From positions 50,798-114,797 of the forward strand of contig NZ_BSDJ01000021.1 of the NCBI RefSeq assembly GCF_027925525.1: a DNA stretch of 64,000 nt, read 5' to 3'. The stretch comes from Paenibacillus tyrphae. GTDB taxonomy: Bacteria; Bacillota; Bacilli; Paenibacillales; NBRC-103111. Below, in pieces: positions 56,087-64,000 of this stretch; position 1 is the stretch's first letter; each line of letters opens with the position of its first letter. The notes under the pieces are model-generated. The model was not told where the DNA came from, searched no databases, and was given only the letters and a program-made list of their open reading frames with translations. A program made the position numbers and the translations under genes.

Positions 56087-57274
56087 TCATTCATCCTTTA
56101 ACATGCGGGTCATTTGCCATTCGTAGGTATCCATGCCTTCGTAACGAACGTTCAGCAGCAGATCGCCGAACGGATTGATATCGACGATATAAGGACGCAA
56201 GGCGCCTTTGGCGAGAAGCACGTCGATCCCTGCCACAGCGGAACGCGGGAACAGCGAAGCAACCTGCTTCCCGGCCTCTGCTACCGCCTGAACGGTGGCC
56301 GCGGACAGCCCGAGCTCCTCCAGCCCGACCCGCTCGTTGCGCAGGTGCAGGTTCGTGATCGGCGTGCGGCTGAGCCGGGCAATCCGGTGACACGCTTCGC
56401 CGCCGACGACGAGTTGGCGGACATCGAATGCCCGGCCGTCGTGCGATGCTTTCTGCACCCACTGCTCGACGTGCATGCCTTGAGCGCCCAGCCAATTGAT
56501 GATTTCGCGGATGATCTGGCGCTCCCGGTATCTGCGAATACGGCGCGAATTGTAGTATACCCGCTCGTACCCATGGCGCTCGAAGCCGATCGTCGTGTCG
56601 GCCAGTTCCGCACCGGTAGACGGGTTAATCTGGTAAGCCAGCACCCCGGAGGCCGAGGAGCCGAACGCCAGCTTGACGAATACGCGCCGCATGCCGGTCC
56701 GCTCCATCGCTTCGCGGAGCTGCTCGTAGCCCCGGATAGAACCAGCCTCCCCCGGAGCCGGGGGAACCCGTACGCCTTGGGAGCTGAGCAGCCTATGGCA
56801 GCGGCGCTTGTCGAACATGACCGCGATTTCCCGCGGATCGTTCGTCCAGCGCGCTTCCGGCGCCGTTTCGGCCAAGTCGGCACGAAGCCTGGACAGCATC
56901 CGGCAAAAGCCGCGGAACCATTGCGATGGATAGTAGATGCGTCCCGGTTGTTCGGGCAGATTCCGGGCTGCTTGCGCCGAGATGACCGGCATTGGGAGAA
57001 ACTCCGGCAACGGGAACAACTCGTCCGCTTGCCCGCCGTCGGCCGCACCGAGCGCGATCAGCTCGCGCTCCACCGGGAAATGCTCCCCGGGCGAGTCCAG
57101 CCGTACTAGGACAGGCTCGCCGCCCGTGATTTCCCGCCACCGAACGCGTCCCTGCAGCAGATCGAGATACGACACGATCGTCGCCGGGGGCATCCCGAGC
57201 CTCCGGCGTGCTTCCTGCAGCATCGTCGTTCTCCGGTTGCCTGGATTCCCAACAACAATCAGCGGACGGGCCAT
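56087..57274 (-). CDS. STM4014-family ATP-grasp-like protein
   Basis: A 395-residue protein. The C-terminal half shows ATP-grasp features: MFDKRRCHRLLSSQGVRVP, VFVKLAFGSSASGVLA (the lysine-glycine loop), and the closing VAGIDVLLAKG and YIVDINPFGDLLLN metal-binding segments. ATP-grasp enzymes join a carboxylate to an amine or thiol, so a peptide- or amide-forming step is likely. The start ATG directly follows the STM4015 stop. Substrate unknown. Assignment to STM4014 rests on order and motif. Confidence 0.85.
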   Translation of the reverse strand: MARPLIVVGNPGNRRTTMLQEARRRLGMPPATIVSYLDLLQGRVRWREITGGEPVLVRLDSPGEHFPVERELIALGAADGGQADELFPLPEFLPMPVISAQAARNLPEQPGRIYYPSQWFRGFCRMLSRLRADLAETAPEARWTNDPREIAVMFDKRRCHRLLSSQGVRVPPAPGEAGSIRGYEQLREAMERTGMRRVFVKLAFGSSASGVLAYQINPSTGAELADTTIGFERHGYERVYYNSRRIRRYRERQIIREIINWLGAQGMHVEQWVQKASHDGRAFDVRQLVVGGEACHRIARLSRTPITNLHLRNERVGLEELGLSAATVQAVAEAGKQVASLFPRSAVAGIDVLLAKGALRPYIVDINPFGDLLLNVRYEGMDTYEWQMTRMLKDE

Positions 57275-58120
57275 TTACTCCGTGACCGCCGGGTAACGCC
57301 AGTCGTCTTCATCGTCGCTCTGCTGCTGGTCGCTGACATCGACGGACATGCCCGACGTTTGCCAGCGTTTTACCATCTCGTCCGACATATAGTGATAGTT
57401 CAGATCGAGGAACGAAAGCTTCCGGACACGTTCGCTCGCCAGCAGCGCTTCGGCTCCTTTGTCGCTAAGGGTTCCCTGCGATAAATCGAGCGTATGCAAT
57501 TGATCGAGGATCGGCGAATTCGCAATCTCAATCGCGATTTCGTCTTGAATCTCGCTATCTTTCAGACCGAGATAAGTCAATTTGGGAAAGCGTCCCGGTT
57601 CCATGAGCGGTTTAACATCCTCCAGACCGCCGTCAAAACCGTAATTATCTACACCGAGATAAAGCTCCAGCTTTCTCAGCTCCGGCAGCTCGGCGTCGCG
57701 AATATCGGCGAGCACTTCCTTGCTCAGGCCGCCACAGATAATTACCAACTCTTCCAACCGTTCGTGCTTCAACGGCTTTAAGGACAAGCCGGTGCTACCT
57801 TGAATACAGAACGAGGTAAGCTGCGGAAACGCCTCTAGCAGCGGAGTCAGATTCGTCTGCGTGATCCACGATATTTCGCATTCCTCCGAATCCATGTCAC
57901 CGATAAACAGCTTGCGCAATGCCGGGAAAGCGTCCTTATGCCCGATCAATGTATCCATGAATGTATCGGGACCATCTTCATAGGCCTGTCCCCACGAGCC
58001 GATCGTCAGCTCTACGACCTCCAGGCTCTCAGGTTTCGCAGCCAACTGCTCGATCAACTGCTCCATGCGCGTTCCCTCTTCGTATTCGTCGTAGCCGACT
58101 TCCAAACGGATTTCTGTCAT
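57275..58120 (-). CDS. STM4015-family leucine-rich repeat protein
   Basis: A 281-residue LRR-type protein with repeated LxxLxL units (residues about 110-250): RKLFIGDMDSE, LEELVIICGG, LRKLELYLGVD, LTYLGLKDSEI, LHTLDLSQG and LSFLDLNYH. Its acidic C-terminal tail (SDDEDDWRYP) is notable. It is the first gene of the cluster and probably a protein-protein scaffold; no enzyme motif is seen. I chose the ATG at 58120 with GGGGAGG 7 nt upstream; a longer frame reaching 58207 lacks a site. Confidence 0.85.
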   Translation of the reverse strand: MTEIRLEVGYDEYEEGTRMEQLIEQLAAKPESLEVVELTIGSWGQAYEDGPDTFMDTLIGHKDAFPALRKLFIGDMDSEECEISWITQTNLTPLLEAFPQLTSFCIQGSTGLSLKPLKHERLEELVIICGGLSKEVLADIRDAELPELRKLELYLGVDNYGFDGGLEDVKPLMEPGRFPKLTYLGLKDSEIQDEIAIEIANSPILDQLHTLDLSQGTLSDKGAEALLASERVRKLSFLDLNYHYMSDEMVKRWQTSGMSVDVSDQQQSDDEDDWRYPAVTE

Positions 58121-58268
58121 CGATAATCCTCCCCACATTCTGCCATACTCTTTTTCTAAACTATCATCCGGTTTTGGTTTCGTCAATCCGAACAAGCTGT
58201 GCGTCATGTCGGAGATACGGGATCAAGAGACAATTCTATTAACTTAAGAGAATTTTCTGTAAATTGTA

Positions 58269-58296
58269 TTGACTACGAACAAATGTTTGGTATAAT
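58269..58296 (+). promoter_or_regulatory. Promoter of the 98-residue protein gene
   Basis: TTGACT (58269-58274) and TATAAT (58291-58296) with a 16-nt spacer, read on the plus strand, 49 bp before the ATG at 58345. Confidence 0.75.
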
Positions 58297-58344
58297 AAAT
58301 TTCAAGAACGCATGTTCCTATTTCCTGAGAGGAGTGTAGATACG

Positions 58345-58641
58345 ATGGTGACGAATGTTAGATTTATCGAACGGGACTATTACAAAAATGTCATTGCCGA
58401 AAATGGAGAGCAGTTGAGCGAGCAGCAGATCGAAAAAATTTTGGACGCGTCCGAACCGTTCTGGGCCGATCTTACTTTTAAATTTTTCGAAAACGGATCG
58501 ATGATCATTATCGATAACCATACCGAGCTACAAGTTCCTCTCAGCAGCCTGAATGAAGCGGCATGCGAGTTTTACGCCCAGCAGCGAATCAAAATGATTA
58601 AAGCCAAGCTTAGAAATCAGAAAATTACGGAAGCTTCCTAA
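58345..58641 (+). CDS. Hypothetical 98-residue protein
   Basis: A small soluble protein that I do not recognise. It starts MVTNVRFIERDYYKNVIAEN and has a mixed helix/strand composition with an FFENGSMIIIDNHTELQVPL hairpin-like segment (about 55-75) and a basic C-terminal helix. GAGAGGAG lies 10 nt before the ATG at 58345; a promoter is present upstream. It is divergent from the STM4015 operon, and could be its regulator, but no DNA-binding motif is visible. Confidence 0.75.
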   Translation: MVTNVRFIERDYYKNVIAENGEQLSEQQIEKILDASEPFWADLTFKFFENGSMIIIDNHTELQVPLSSLNEAACEFYAQQRIKMIKAKLRNQKITEAS

Positions 58642-58657
58642 ACAAAGATTAAAATAC

Positions 58658-58708
58658 AAAAGTCCGCGCGGTCTCCGGGGTTGTCCCTTCGTTCCGCAAC
58701 GGACCTTT
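58658..58708. terminator. Possible terminator between the 98-residue gene and fabF
   Basis: AAGTCCG and CGGAC (with a CCTTT tail on the plus strand) can pair across a 33-nt loop. It is weaker than the other terminators in the window. Confidence 0.4.
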
Positions 58709-58747
58709 ATGTTGGTGATTTTTACAACTTATTATGCTTGTACTAAG

Positions 58748-59986
58748 TTACTCCGCAAAGGCCTTTAACACGATGACCGCATTGTGCCCGCCGAACCCGA
58801 AGGAGTTCGATATGCCGATCTTCAGTTTGGCTTGACGCGCTTCATCCGGTACATAGTCCAAATCGCAATCCGGGTCCGGCTGCTCCAGATTAATCGTCGG
58901 AGGAATGATTCCTAGCTCCAGGCTCTTGGCCAGAGCAATGGCTTCTACCCCGCCGGCTGCTCCGAACATGTGACCGATCATGGACTTGTTGGCGGTCACC
59001 GGAATCCGGTAGGCATGTTCGCCGAACAGCTTCTTGATCGCCATCGTTTCGGACTTGTCCCCCAGTTCCGTACTTGTCGCGTGCGCGCTGATAACATCCA
59101 CTTCCTCGGGGTTCACAGCCGCTTCGCGAAGCGCCGATCTCATGGCCTGGTAAGCCCCGATCCCCTCCGGGTGGGTGGCGACGATGTGATAGGCATCGGA
59201 GCTGGCTCCGTAACCGATCACCTCAGCGTAGATTCGAGCGTTCCGACGCTGTGCATGGGAGAGCGATTCCAGCACCACAATGCCTGCACCCTCGGCCATG
59301 ACGAACCCGTCCCGACCCGCATCGAACGGACGGCTTGCTCTGGCAGGCTCGTCGTTTCGGCCGGACAAAGCGGTAGCGTTGCCGAAGCTGGCAAGCGATA
59401 TTTCCGTCACGGCGGCTTCCGCACCACCGGCAATGATCGCGTCCGCGCCGCCCGCCCGAATGAGCCGGAATGCTTCGCCGATGGCCGTATTTCCTATAGA
59501 GCATGCCGTTACCGGAGACAGGGTTGGGCCCAAAGCTCCGAATTTTATACTGATCATCGCTGCAGCCATATTCGATATCATCATCGGTACTAGCGTCGGA
59601 CTGACCCGTTCCGGTCCCCGATCACGAAGAATAGCGTCCTGTTCGAGCAACGTTTGAATACCTCCGATGCCGGAGCCTACATATACGCCCAGCCTTTCCC
59701 GATCGATTTCGCCAAGCGATAAACCTGAATCCTCCAACGCCTGATCCGCAGCAGCCAAAGCAAACTGACAAAACCGATCCATCCGCCGCGCTTCTTTGCG
59801 GCCAAACCGAGCTTCCGCATCAAATTCCCGGACACTCCCCGCAATTTTCGTTTTAAAGCGGGACGTGTCGAACGTATCGATCCGGCTTATCCCCGATTCC
59901 CCCCGGCACAAACGATCCCAAAAGGTTTCCACTTCATTCCCAAGCGGCGAAATAACACCCATCCCCGTTAACACGACTCGTTCCAT
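58748..59986 (-). CDS. Beta-ketoacyl-ACP synthase II (FabF family)
   Basis: A 412-residue condensing enzyme with the Cys-His-His triad: Cys162 (TACSIGNT), His302 (HATSTELGD) and His339 (KSMIGHMFGAAG). Length and the C-terminal SNSFGFGGHNA are standard FabF. It extends acyl-ACP with malonyl-ACP. AAGGAAGGAAC precedes the ATG. There is no acpP or fab gene beside it, and the gene next to it (divergent) is a MmyB-type regulator, so it may be a second FabF-like enzyme with a special role rather than the housekeeping one. Confidence 0.93.
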   Translation of the reverse strand: MERVVLTGMGVISPLGNEVETFWDRLCRGESGISRIDTFDTSRFKTKIAGSVREFDAEARFGRKEARRMDRFCQFALAAADQALEDSGLSLGEIDRERLGVYVGSGIGGIQTLLEQDAILRDRGPERVSPTLVPMMISNMAAAMISIKFGALGPTLSPVTACSIGNTAIGEAFRLIRAGGADAIIAGGAEAAVTEISLASFGNATALSGRNDEPARASRPFDAGRDGFVMAEGAGIVVLESLSHAQRRNARIYAEVIGYGASSDAYHIVATHPEGIGAYQAMRSALREAAVNPEEVDVISAHATSTELGDKSETMAIKKLFGEHAYRIPVTANKSMIGHMFGAAGGVEAIALAKSLELGIIPPTINLEQPDPDCDLDYVPDEARQAKLKIGISNSFGFGGHNAVIVLKAFAE

Positions 59987-60044
59987 CGTAGTTCCTTCCT
60001 TTCGTTCATCGGTTAAGTCCTATGTTGTCACAGGTGTCATCCTA

Positions 60045-60073
60045 TTACAAGTTGCAGTTTATTATAGTATAAT
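60045..60073 (+). promoter_or_regulatory. Promoter of the MmyB-type regulator
   Basis: TTACAA (60045-60050) and TATAAT (60068-60073) with a 17-nt spacer, in the 124-bp gap between divergent fabF and the regulator. The region is likely to be the operator for autoregulation and for fabF. Confidence 0.6.
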
Positions 60074-60110
60074 AACTACTATGTTAACGAAACCAAAAGG
60101 CGGAATCGAG

Positions 60111-60974
60111 ATGAATCATCAAACGAGGCTTCAGGCGTTATCGGCTTTTTTAAAGGCACAGCGGGCCAAACTGCTCCCGCAAACGGTCGGTCTTCCGGTC
60201 GGAACTCGCAGACGTACCCCGGGTTTGAGACGTGAGGAAGTCGCCCAACTTGCCGGGGTCAGCCCTACGTGGTACACATGGCTGGAGCAAGGACGGGATA
60301 TTAAAGTATCCAAATCGGTCCTGGACTGCGTCGCCACCGCCCTGCAATTAACGGTGGACGAGCGGAAATATTTGTTTTCGCTTGCGCTGGAAACCGGGGC
60401 GGGCGCCCATACGCTGATAGAAGATCTGCCCGAGATCAGCCCTTCGTTGAGACGAATTTTGCAGGAACTGCGCTTTTGTCCGACCATTATCTCCGACCGC
60501 CGCTGCCATATTGTCGGCTGGAACGAAGCAGCTTCGCACGTGTTCCTCGACTTCCAACATATTCCTGTTGAACAGCGGAATATGATCCGGCTGCTTTTTA
60601 CACAAAAAGAATTCCAACGTCTCGCTGTCAACTGGGAGCATTTTGTCCGCGGTTTTCTCGCTATTTTCCGGGCGTATTACGGGCAATACGTTGAGGACGA
60701 ATGGTACGGGCGTTTTCTTGCGGAGATGAAAGAGGTTCACCCGGATTTTGACCGGCTGTGGGAGCAAAGCGAGGTCAGCTCGGCCCCGGAGGTGTTAATC
60801 GAATTCAGGCATGCCAAAGCGGGCAAGATGCTGTTTCACCTTACCTCGCTGCAGGTACAAGGGAGCTCCGACCTGCGGTGCAGCATATATACTCCTGCAC
60901 CCGATTCCTCAACGGAATCGAAGCTGAAGCAGCTGATGGAGCGCAGTGTAAGCTCCCCCGATCGTTCGGATTGA
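60111..60974 (+). CDS. XRE-type regulator with MmyB-like ligand domain
   Basis: A 287-residue transcription factor. The N-terminal HTH (about 20-80) carries the family stretch RRRTPGLRREEVAQLAGVSPTWYTWLEQG. The rest (about 105-270) is the MmyB-like PAS-type domain: ISDRRCHIVGWNEAASHVF is its hallmark, and members bind small, often fatty-acid-like ligands. I use the ATG at 60111 (AAGGCGGA upstream); the ORF can be read much further upstream but would cross into fabF. It is divergent from fabF, which is the probable target. Confidence 0.9.
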   Translation: MNHQTRLQALSAFLKAQRAKLLPQTVGLPVGTRRRTPGLRREEVAQLAGVSPTWYTWLEQGRDIKVSKSVLDCVATALQLTVDERKYLFSLALETGAGAHTLIEDLPEISPSLRRILQELRFCPTIISDRRCHIVGWNEAASHVFLDFQHIPVEQRNMIRLLFTQKEFQRLAVNWEHFVRGFLAIFRAYYGQYVEDEWYGRFLAEMKEVHPDFDRLWEQSEVSSAPEVLIEFRHAKAGKMLFHLTSLQVQGSSDLRCSIYTPAPDSSTESKLKQLMERSVSSPDRSD

Positions 60975-61031
60975 GCCGATTCGGCGGCTGCGAGCATGGT
61001 TTCCCGCTCGCCGCCCTCCCCTTTCCAAGCC

Positions 61032-61841
61032 TTACTCCTGACGTGCTACGGACATAAGGACAGTTTCCGTTTCCCCATGGGCGAAAAGCTCGGCGAGGCT
61101 GGCCTCTACAGTCAAGCCTTCGTTGGTGATTTTATAGAACCGGGCTGCGAAGCGCTCGCGATACGTCCCGAGCAAGCGGTGAAATTCGTCCCAATGCCCG
61201 CTCAGCATTAGCGGGTTCAGTTCGAAAGCCACTTTGCCGACAGCTTGCCGTTCCAGCAGCGCCTCCATCCCAAGAAAGGCGTGATACTCCCCTCCTTCAA
61301 TGTCCATTTTAATAAAATCGATATAATCGAAATTCCCCTCGTTCGCATCCAGCTTCTCCGTCACGACCTCTTCTTCCTGCATGACATCATTGGCAAAGTA
61401 ATCAAAATATTGTTCGCCGGGTTTCACCAAGGAGCTTGAACCCGTATACAGCTCGCTGTAATAAAACGTCTTGGAGCTAGGTGTATCGGAGATAGCCTTT
61501 TGGAGCGCCGTTACCCGCTTCTTGGCAAATAACATATTCATCGCGACATTGTCCCGCAGCAGTCCATAGTTTTTCCTGCCTGCTTCATAAGCCAGAACCT
61601 TCCCCTGCTCGCCGACGAGCAGCCCCATCAGAACGGTAAAATAACCGATATTCGCCCCAACATCGATCACCTTGTGACCCGGTTTCACATTCAGAAGTAT
61701 GTAGTTGGTTAAAGCAACGTCGAACACCCCGCTGCCTACAAGCTGCGGAGTCAAGCTCACATCGTCGGCAAAGGAGTAAAGGAGCCCTCCCCACACCGGA
61801 AAGACCAGCATCCGATTTTTTCCCACATATGTCCCTTTCAT
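61032..61841 (-). CDS. FkbM family methyltransferase
   Basis: A 269-residue SAM-dependent methyltransferase. Motif I is KVIDVGANIGYFTVLMG (about 57-73), with YEAGRKN, the DIEGGEYHAFLGM segment (FIKMDIEGGE, about residue 182) and a C-terminal ENLE-like FELNPLM region typical of FkbM. Members methylate sugars or polyketides. The ATG has AAGGCGGTGAAGA. Its neighbour at 61951 is on the same strand, and the nearby repeat protein may be a surface glycoprotein, so sugar methylation is a plausible but unproven job. Confidence 0.88.
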   Translation of the reverse strand: MKGTYVGKNRMLVFPVWGGLLYSFADDVSLTPQLVGSGVFDVALTNYILLNVKPGHKVIDVGANIGYFTVLMGLLVGEQGKVLAYEAGRKNYGLLRDNVAMNMLFAKKRVTALQKAISDTPSSKTFYYSELYTGSSSLVKPGEQYFDYFANDVMQEEEVVTEKLDANEGNFDYIDFIKMDIEGGEYHAFLGMEALLERQAVGKVAFELNPLMLSGHWDEFHRLLGTYRERFAARFYKITNEGLTVEASLAELFAHGETETVLMSVARQE

Positions 61842-61950
61842 TCTTCACCGCCTTTTTACCGCTGGAAAGCACGTAATCTCGATCAATCATTATTTATGTT
61901 TGGGCCCCCTTAAACAGAACCTTAAACAGGCTCTTTCAAGGGGGCTTCCC

Positions 61951-62466
61951 TTATTCGCTTGGATTGGTACACCGGTAGGTTTGGGCTTGAAAAAACAGTC
62001 TGACATGTGCCTTAACATTAGGTGATGGATTGACAAAAGCAAGCCTCGTATACTTTGCAAATCGTTTAGGAACGATAATTTGAGTTTCGAAAGGTTTGAT
62101 GGTTTGAGTGAAATCTTCGAACGTATGCACCCGGTCCGGACTTTCTTCTATTACAAGGTTCAGAGTGGTCTCGCTCTGGTTCACGACGATGAACGAGTAC
62201 GTCACAAAGATGGATGTATCGAAAAAGGGAGAGCGGACAACGGAATCCGTTATGACCAAGTCAAGTTTGCTATTTTCGAAGGCAACGCAGGATTCTTCAC
62301 GATCGAGCACTTCAAAAAGCTCCTCGAACTCGCCCTGATTAAATAAAGGCGGTTGTTCTGGCTGGGAAATTGGTTCCTTTATGATACGGACCGCTTTATC
62401 GGATACGGATCGCTTTTTGATTCGCTTTACTGCAAGTTTGGGCGAATGGATTCGCTTCTGTCTCAT
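61951..62466 (-). CDS. Small beta-rich protein, DUF6385-like
   Basis: A 171-residue protein with a basic N terminus and a C-terminal beta-sandwich-like region (about 80-170): SFIVVNQSETTLNLVIEESP, DFTQTIKPFETQIIVPKRF and KAHVRLFFQAQTY. This resembles the DUF6385 domain that I recall from Paenibacillus proteins near repeat-rich surface proteins, but I cannot confirm it. I prefer the ATG at 62466 (GAAGAGG just upstream) over 62559. It lies divergent from the large repeat protein at 62636, sharing a 169-bp control region. A GCCCCCTT/AAGGGGGC hairpin lies just after its stop (61903-61946). Confidence 0.65.
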   Translation of the reverse strand: MRQKRIHSPKLAVKRIKKRSVSDKAVRIIKEPISQPEQPPLFNQGEFEELFEVLDREESCVAFENSKLDLVITDSVVRSPFFDTSIFVTYSFIVVNQSETTLNLVIEESPDRVHTFEDFTQTIKPFETQIIVPKRFAKYTRLAFVNPSPNVKAHVRLFFQAQTYRCTNPSE

Positions 62467-62635
62467 CGGCCTCTTCCCTTCCTTGGTAACCGAATATTCC
62501 GTATTTCCAGTGGAAAAGCACTTTTTCGATTTGTTTCGGCATACAATATTTGTATTCATTTCGGAAAAGCGGTGCTCTAAGGCAGTTATCCAAATTATTT
62601 TTTGAAAGAATATTGCGGGCTAAGGGTGATAAGCA

Positions 62636-64000
62636 GTGCCAAACTTTAATGTGTTTAACCTCAACCCCAACGATTTGCGAATTTTGATCTTCGGACAGGA
62701 TGCGACAGGAACCGCTCGCCCCATAAAAACCGACTCCGGCGGGTCAATTCTCAACATTCCTATTGGCGGAACGCTCGACGTCATTCAACACGTCACAGCA
62801 GCAACGATCGTGGCGGGAACGATTAATGCCATTACCGGCACAATAACTGCGGTCGTGCCGTCTACGACAGTAACCGGCGGAACCCTAACGACCATTGAAT
62901 CGGTACTGGGTGCCACGGTTACCGCAGGAACATTAACCACCGTCGAGTCTGTGCTTGGGACGACGATAACAGCGGGGACTGTAAGTGCAACAATTCTGGG
63001 GGGAACAGTCGGTGCCACGATGCTGGGCGGGACGCTGACAAACCTGCTGGATGGCACCCTTACCAACGTTCTTGGCGCGACGATTACGGCGGGAACATTG
63101 ACTGCTGTTGAATCCATACTTGGAGCAACCATTACCGGTGGTACCATTAGTGCCATTACCGGGACAATTACAGCCGTCGTACCTTCCGTTACGATATCGG
63201 GCGGAACGATTTCGGTAGTGGAGTCTGTTCTTGGCGCAACTGTCACAGGTGGGACGGTCAGTACTACTATTCTCGGCGGTACCGTCGGTGCCACGATGCT
63301 GGGCGGAACTATCGATAATCTGCTCAACGGTACCATCACCAGTGTGCTCGGCGCTACCATCACTGCAGGGACTTTGACCACCGTTGGTTCTGTGCTTGGA
63401 ACAACTATCACTGGGGGTACGCTTAATGCGATTTTAGGCACCCTTACTGCGGTTGTGCCTTCTGTCACCATTACCGGCGGGACACTGACGGTAGTTGGAT
63501 CTGTGCTTGGAGCCACTATCACTGCAGGAACACTTAGTGCAACAATTGTGGGCGGTACCGTCAGCGCGACAATCTTAGGAGGGACCGTCGGCGCTACCTT
63601 GCTTGGCGGGACTATCGACAATCTGCTCAACGGCACCATTACTAGTGTGCTCGGAGCCACTATCACTGCAGGCACCTTGACTACCGTCGGTTTTGTTTTG
63701 GGTGCGACTATTACAGCAGGAGCTATTAGCGCCACCATTCTCGGCGGGACCGTAAGCGCAACGCTCCTCGGAGGTACAGTCAGTTCCACGCTAGTTGGTG
63801 GGACTATCGACAATCTGCTTAACGGCACTATTACCAGCGTGCTCGGGGCTACCATCACTGCGGGGACCTTGACTACTGTTGGATCCGTACTGGGAGCCAC
63901 AATTACAGCAGGAACTATTAGCACCACCATTCTTGGCGGTACCGTCAGTGCCACGATTCTCGGAGGTGCGGTCGGCGCTACACTGCTGGGCGGAACTATT
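62636..64000 (+). CDS. Long Thr/Gly/Ile/Val repeat protein, 3' end outside the window
   Basis: An open frame of at least 455 codons that reaches the right edge without a stop. It starts at a GTG with AAGGGTGA 6 nt upstream and reads VPNFNVFNLNPNDLRILIFG, then QDATGTARPIKTDSGGS; this opening resembles Paenibacillus proteins that I recall in DUF6385 neighbourhoods. From about residue 45 it is a repetitive Thr-rich sequence with recurring units such as VLGATITAGTL, ATILGGTVGAT and GGTIDNLLNGTITSVLG, with a T-x-x-x-hydrophobic rhythm typical of beta-solenoids. No signal peptide is visible. Function unknown; a surface or spore-coat fibre is a guess. The antisense ORF over it is an artefact. Confidence 0.8.
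   Translation, partial: MPNFNVFNLNPNDLRILIFGQDATGTARPIKTDSGGSILNIPIGGTLDVIQHVTAATIVAGTINAITGTITAVVPSTTVTGGTLTTIESVLGATVTAGTLTTVESVLGTTITAGTVSATILGGTVGATMLGGTLTNLLDGTLTNVLGATITAGTLTAVESILGATITGGTISAITGTITAVVPSVTISGGTISVVESVLGATVTGGTVSTTILGGTVGATMLGGTIDNLLNGTITSVLGATITAGTLTTVGSVLGTTITGGTLNAILGTLTAVVPSVTITGGTLTVVGSVLGATITAGTLSATIVGGTVSATILGGTVGATLLGGTIDNLLNGTITSVLGATITAGTLTTVGFVLGATITAGAISATILGGTVSATLLGGTVSSTLVGGTIDNLLNGTITSVLGATITAGTLTTVGSVLGATITAGTISTTILGGTVSATILGGAVGATLLGGTI
62760..64000. repeat. Modular DNA repeats in the Thr-rich gene
   Basis: Long modules recur with 85-95 percent similarity by eye. The block encoding GGTIDNLLNGTITSVLGATI starts near 63302, 63605 and 63796, i.e. 303 and 191 bp apart, so units of unequal length are mixed. 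This favours recombination and length variation between strains. Confidence 0.8.

Noticed and set aside
62785..63954. Long minus-strand Pro/Val-rich ORF
   Set aside because: It is the antisense frame of the Thr-rich repeat gene; ACC/GGT-rich repeats avoid stops on both strands. The plus strand has a start with ribosome binding site and a sensible N-terminal domain.

Overview
The window looks like chromosomal DNA of an endospore-forming, S-layer-bearing Firmicute of the Paenibacillaceae (Paenibacillus or a close relative). The evidence is three secreted proteins with C-terminal SLH triplets, germinant-receptor genes of all three Ger classes, strong AGGAGG-type ribosome binding sites, Fur, BirA, CcpA-like and TPP control elements of Gram-positive type, and moderately high GC. 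Nearly all genes are on the minus strand. No rRNA, tRNA, CRISPR array or transposase gene was found.

Layout. 0.2-6.8 kb: a complete biotin operon, bioA-bioD-bioB-bioF-bioH-bioC, behind a perfect BirA operator, followed by a small Cys-rich protein. 6.9-10.1 kb: an amino acid permease with a cre-like site, a GNAT enzyme and a VOC protein whose 3' end carries a 26-bp perfect palindrome. 10.3-25 kb: cell-surface and secreted proteins (a giant SLH/GDPD protein, an SLH/PHP phosphoesterase, a GH8 glucanase/chitosanase), interrupted by a Fur-controlled iron pair (siderophore-binding lipoprotein plus a Btr-like AraC regulator). 25.3-36.4 kb: a gerA ... gerB-gerC locus split by a thiazole/oxazole-modified microcin (TOMM) cluster and a DUF420 gene. 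The TOMM precursor has an extraordinary (Ser-Cys)15 core; gerC is frameshifted. gerA and gerB share a bipartite upstream motif. 36.5-41 kb: glutamate dehydrogenase, a maltose-type acetyltransferase, an AT-rich alpha/beta hydrolase flanked by 15-bp inverted repeats, and a GNAT enzyme. 40.4-45.7 kb: thiC-bluB behind a TPP riboswitch, and a metNIQ methionine transporter. 45.8-52.1 kb: an SLH-anchored serine hydrolase, a flavin monooxygenase, a deoxynucleoside kinase and oligoendopeptidase F. 52.3-58.6 kb: a tightly overlapping operon of the uncharacterised STM4015-4014-4013-4012-4011 families ending in an APS kinase gene. 58.7-64 kb: a FabF-type synthase divergent from an MmyB-type regulator, an FkbM methyltransferase, and a divergent pair consisting of a small beta-rich protein and a long Thr/Gly/Ile/Val repeat protein that runs off the right edge.

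The two most interesting systems are the heterocycloanthracin-like TOMM cluster with its alternating Ser-Cys core, embedded in a germination locus, and the STM4011-4015 cluster coupled to cysC, for which no function is established. Function calls come from reading motifs and remembered family features; no database search was run.
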